NCBI GenBank assembly: GCA_900545125.1
Contig: UQXS01000130.1
Span: 1 to 6,975 of the forward strand
Direction: 5' to 3'
DNA length: 6,975 nucleotides
From: an uncultured Ruminococcus sp.
GTDB taxonomy: Bacteria > Bacillota > Clostridia > Oscillospirales > Ruminococcaceae
Of the stretch, positions 5,021-6,975 are shown piece by piece. Under the pieces are notes generated by a model. That model saw only the letters and a program-made list of their open reading frames with translations. It searched no databases and had not been told where the DNA came from. How positions within the stretch are numbered: the first letter of the stretch is position 1; each line of letters starts with the position of its first letter. The position numbers and the translations under genes were made by a program.

Positions 5021-6307
5021 TTGAAAAAACAAAAGCTATTTGCAGCCGTTATTTCATTTGCACTTTGTATCTGTTCGGCTGCTTCCGGATATTCTTCGTA
5101 TCCGGCAACAGCTCAAGGTGCTGTTATCCCCTGCGAAACCTTTTCAACAGAAACAAAATGCATTCAGAATACCCCGGACAATCTCCCATTAGCACAAGCA
5201 GCAAAAACAACTGCTAAATCAACCGCAACTACAACTACCACTGCAACTAAAAAAACAACCGCTAAATCAACCAAAACTACTGCCAAAACAACCGGCAAGC
5301 AGACTTCAGCTACTAAAACAACTTCTACAACTTCCAAGCCTAAAACTACTGTAACAACTACCGTCACCACTACCACTGATATTTCATATACACTCGGAGA
5401 TGTTGACAACGATCAGAAATATACCGGAACTGACGCAACTATTATCTTACAGGAATATACTCTCTTATCAAGCAGAGGGGATGGAAATTTCAGCGGTTCA
5501 AGGAAAAACGCCTGCGATATAAACGGTGATGGCATTATTACCGGCAGTGATGCAACTATCTCACTTAACTATTATACATATTTATCATCGGGTGGTGTAC
5601 TGATGCTTGAGGACTTCCTTAAATACGGCCCGATTGATATTCACAAGCCGCCTACAACAACTACCTCGTCCACGACAACTACCACAACATCTACAACAAC
5701 TACGGAAACATCAACTTCTTCATCTTCATCCACATCCTCATCTTCATCCACATCCTCATCTACATCCAAAACAACAACGGGATATGATGATCCCTATACT
5801 GTTCAGGATATAGAGCTGAGTAAATATGAAATAACAGTAAAAGTCGGATGCGGTGATATATCTATTGTAAAAATGCTTCCCTCCTCTGCTCCGGATAAAT
5901 CGGAAAAATGGTGGAGCAGCGATACCGGCATCGCAACAGTCAACTACGAGGGCTGGATAACCGGAATATCTCCCGGTAAATGTACCGTTACTGTCCAAAG
6001 CGTGAATAACCCAAATGTGAAAGCAGAAGTCAGCGTAACTGTTATCGACAACAGAGTTGCTGAAATAAAACTTGATCGCTATGAAATTACCATTAAAAAA
6101 GATTTCGGAGATATGCCGCTGGTAACAATGCTCCCGGCTGACGCTCCGGACAAGTCCGAAATATGGAAAAGCAGCAATACAAACATTGCTACCGTAAATT
6201 TTGAGGGCTGGATATACGGTATCGCTCCCGGTGAATGTACCGTTACAGTATACAGCGCAGCAAATCCTGACGTAAAAGCCGAAGTTAAAGTTATAGTAAC
6301 AGAATAA
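5021..6307 (+). CDS. Secreted protein with internal dockerin and two BIG2 Ig-like domains
   Basis: This 428-residue exported protein starts at TTG. It has a Sec signal peptide (1 to about 31, likely cut near ATA/QG), a basic Thr/Lys linker (about 61-119, TTAKST-like repeats), an internal dockerin (about 122-203), a Thr/Ser linker (211-253), and two tandem BIG2 (bacterial Ig-like group 2) domains (261-343 and 346-428). The dockerin has two matched calcium loops, DVDNDQKYTGTD (127-138) and DINGDGIITGSD (166-177). Both are followed by DATI...L..YT.LSS helices. BIG2 features include IATVN.EGWI.GI.PG.CTVTV. BIG2 domains occur in surface proteins and adhesins; dockerins bind cohesins. No catalytic domain, cohesin, LPXTG motif or lipobox is seen. 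It is probably a non-catalytic element held in a cellulosome or on the cell surface. The exact role is unknown. Confidence 0.88.
   Translation: MKKQKLFAAVISFALCICSAASGYSSYPATAQGAVIPCETFSTETKCIQNTPDNLPLAQAAKTTAKSTATTTTTATKKTTAKSTKTTAKTTGKQTSATKTTSTTSKPKTTVTTTVTTTTDISYTLGDVDNDQKYTGTDATIILQEYTLLSSRGDGNFSGSRKNACDINGDGIITGSDATISLNYYTYLSSGGVLMLEDFLKYGPIDIHKPPTTTTSSTTTTTTSTTTTETSTSSSSSTSSSSSTSSSTSKTTTGYDDPYTVQDIELSKYEITVKVGCGDISIVKMLPSSAPDKSEKWWSSDTGIATVNYEGWITGISPGKCTVTVQSVNNPNVKAEVSVTVIDNRVAEIKLDRYEITIKKDFGDMPLVTMLPADAPDKSEIWKSSNTNIATVNFEGWIYGIAPGECTVTVYSAANPDVKAEVKVIVTE
5720..5767 (+). repeat. In-frame 18-bp tandem repeat in the Ser/Thr linker
   Basis: The 18-bp unit TCATCTTCATCCACATCC occurs twice without change (5720-5737 and 5738-5755). 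It is followed by a 12-bp shortened copy (TCATCTACATCC, 5756-5767). Each full unit encodes SSSSTS. Exact DNA identity points to a recent duplication, and 18-bp and 6-bp steps keep the reading frame, so linker length could vary between strains. Confidence 0.85.
5801..6304 (+). repeat. Tandem BIG2 domain duplication
   Basis: Residues 261-343 (5801-6049) and 346-428 (6056-6304) align end to end without gaps over 83 residues, with 52 identities counted by hand. APDKSE, IATVN and CTVTV are unchanged. Clear protein similarity with diverged DNA suggests an internal duplication of moderate age. Confidence 0.85.
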
Positions 6308-6348
6308 AAAAACTGCCGTACCGGATAAAACCGATACGGCAATTTTTT
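6306..6348. terminator. Bidirectional terminator between convergent genes
   Basis: GCCGTACCGG (6315-6324) pairs with CCGATACGGC (6331-6340) with a single C-A mismatch, around an ATAAAA loop. U6 (6343-6348) follows on the + strand. The A7 run at 6306-6312 supplies a U-run on the - strand. It lies at the 3' ends of the BIG2 gene and the tRNA synthetase-like gene and probably serves both. Confidence 0.88.
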
Positions 6349-6370
6349 ATATCTGATTTTCAAACTGACT

Positions 6371-6975
6371 CTAGTGACGTGTAAAGAAATCAGTTCTCGG
6401 CGGCAGAAATTTCAACTCATGATTTTCACCGGTAAAATAATTCAACGGTTCTAAAATAGTATCCCACGACCAGATACGCTCGTCTGCTCTAAGGTATTCA
6501 CGAAGCTTTTCCGTACCAAAGGGAGCCATCGGATGAAGAAGAATTCCTGCTATCCTGATAATATAGAACAGATTTGCAAGAGCCTGTTCAAGAACTTCAC
6601 GATCAGGATACTCGCCTGTAAGAGTTCTTGCCATGTACTTACTTCCATTTCTGATATAGCTGTCAAGAACATAAGTACACTGGTGGAAGGCAAACTTTGA
6701 CATATGACGCTCATATTCCAGAACAGCTTTTCTGGCATCTGCCACAAAATTCTCCTCCGGAGCTTTATCAGGAAGAATTCCGTTCAGCTCTTTCTGCGTT
6801 GTATAGAAAGCTGTTCGTATCATACGATTGTATACATTAGACAGCAGCAAACCGTCTTTTACAACAGGGTCGGTATCCTCTGCCGATGCATCCGGATTAT
6901 AGGGCTTGGGCATAAAGCTGACAGAACGCTGTCCCAGTCCCAGTCCCAGCCAATGCATACGAAGCTGCTCGGGAG
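6371..6975 (-). CDS. Methionyl-tRNA synthetase-like class I aminoacyl-tRNA synthetase, C-terminal part
   Basis: The frame is open from the right window edge to TAG (6373-6371). An in-frame ATG at 6958-6956 is internal, because the frame continues upstream with PEQLRMHWLGLGLGQ, which resembles the 'P(D/E)xLRYYL' start of the MetRS segment after the catalytic core. The remaining ~195 residues are helical, with LLLSNVYNRMIR, YVLDSYIRNGSKYMAR and LHPMAPFGTEKLREYL. These match the class Ia anticodon-binding helix bundle of MetRS-type enzymes, which charge tRNA in the cytoplasm. The protein ends soon after the bundle, with no C-terminal EMAP/Arc1p-like tRNA-binding domain. The HIGH and KMSKS motifs would lie outside the window. 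The 'xPW' motif typical of the MetRS anticodon pocket is not visible where expected (after SKYMARTL), so the protein is a divergent form and its amino-acid specificity is not proven. It is convergent with the BIG2 gene. Confidence 0.75.
   Translation of the reverse strand, partial: PEQLRMHWLGLGLGQRSVSFMPKPYNPDASAEDTDPVVKDGLLLSNVYNRMIRTAFYTTQKELNGILPDKAPEENFVADARKAVLEYERHMSKFAFHQCTYVLDSYIRNGSKYMARTLTGEYPDREVLEQALANLFYIIRIAGILLHPMAPFGTEKLREYLRADERIWSWDTILEPLNYFTGENHELKFLPPRTDFFTRH
6931..6948 (-). repeat. Three tandem GTCCCA hexamers in the synthetase-like gene
   Basis: GTCCCA is repeated three times (6931-6948, + strand reading). On the coding strand this gives the alternating Leu-Gly run in WLGLGLGQ. 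It is in frame and could change length by two residues per step. Confidence 0.7.

Noticed and set aside
5164..5409. Val-rich open frame on the - strand opposite the Thr/Lys linker of the BIG2 protein.
   Set aside because: Same low-complexity shadow effect; no initiation signals or recognisable domain.
5720..5767. Short regular repeats as a possible CRISPR array.
   Set aside because: The units are contiguous with no spacers, in frame, and encode a Ser/Thr linker.

Overview
The window looks like a piece of a Ruminococcus-type genome (Firmicutes, Clostridia), most like cellulosome-producing rumen or gut Ruminococcus such as R. flavefaciens. The evidence is two secreted proteins with dockerin modules and long Thr-rich linkers, a Gram-positive cdaA-cdaR pair, strong AGGAGG-type ribosome binding sites, and low-GC intergenic regions with classic rho-independent terminators. 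The species assignment is an inference.

Layout, left to right. (1) 1-183 (+): the C-terminal 60 residues of a class V aminotransferase / cysteine desulfurase-like PLP enzyme, including its catalytic-Cys loop. (2) 184-286: an extended -10 promoter and a GC-rich leader hairpin. (3) 287-2517 (+): cdaA (membrane diadenylate cyclase) and cdaR (YbbR-domain regulator), overlapping by 4 bp in a two-gene operon closed by a strong terminator at 2539-2572. The usual third partner, glmM, is not there. (4) 2720-4801 (+): a 693-residue secreted protein with three diverged copies of a beta-rich, aromatic-rich module, a poly-Thr linker and a C-terminal dockerin. It has its own promoter and terminator. (5) 5021-6307 (+): a 428-residue secreted protein with a TTG start, an internal symmetric dockerin between two Thr/Ser/Lys linkers, and two tandem BIG2 Ig-like domains. 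Its leader forms a stem-loop that would lie at the very 5' end of the mRNA. (6) 6306-6348: a bidirectional terminator. (7) 6371-6975 (-): the C-terminal part of a methionyl-tRNA synthetase-like class I enzyme, running off the right edge.

How the parts work together: cdaA/cdaR form a self-contained c-di-AMP synthesis and control unit that senses or affects envelope state. The two dockerin proteins have no recognisable catalytic domain and look like non-catalytic parts of a cellulosome or cell-surface assembly, one a putative carbohydrate- or surface-binding module protein and one an Ig-like spacer or adhesin. Their dockerins are of clearly different types, so they may attach to different cohesins. 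Promoters and terminators between all units suggest each is transcribed separately. The most novel material is the triplicated module of the 693-residue protein and the architecture of the 428-residue protein. No mobile elements, CRISPR arrays, tRNA or rRNA genes were seen.
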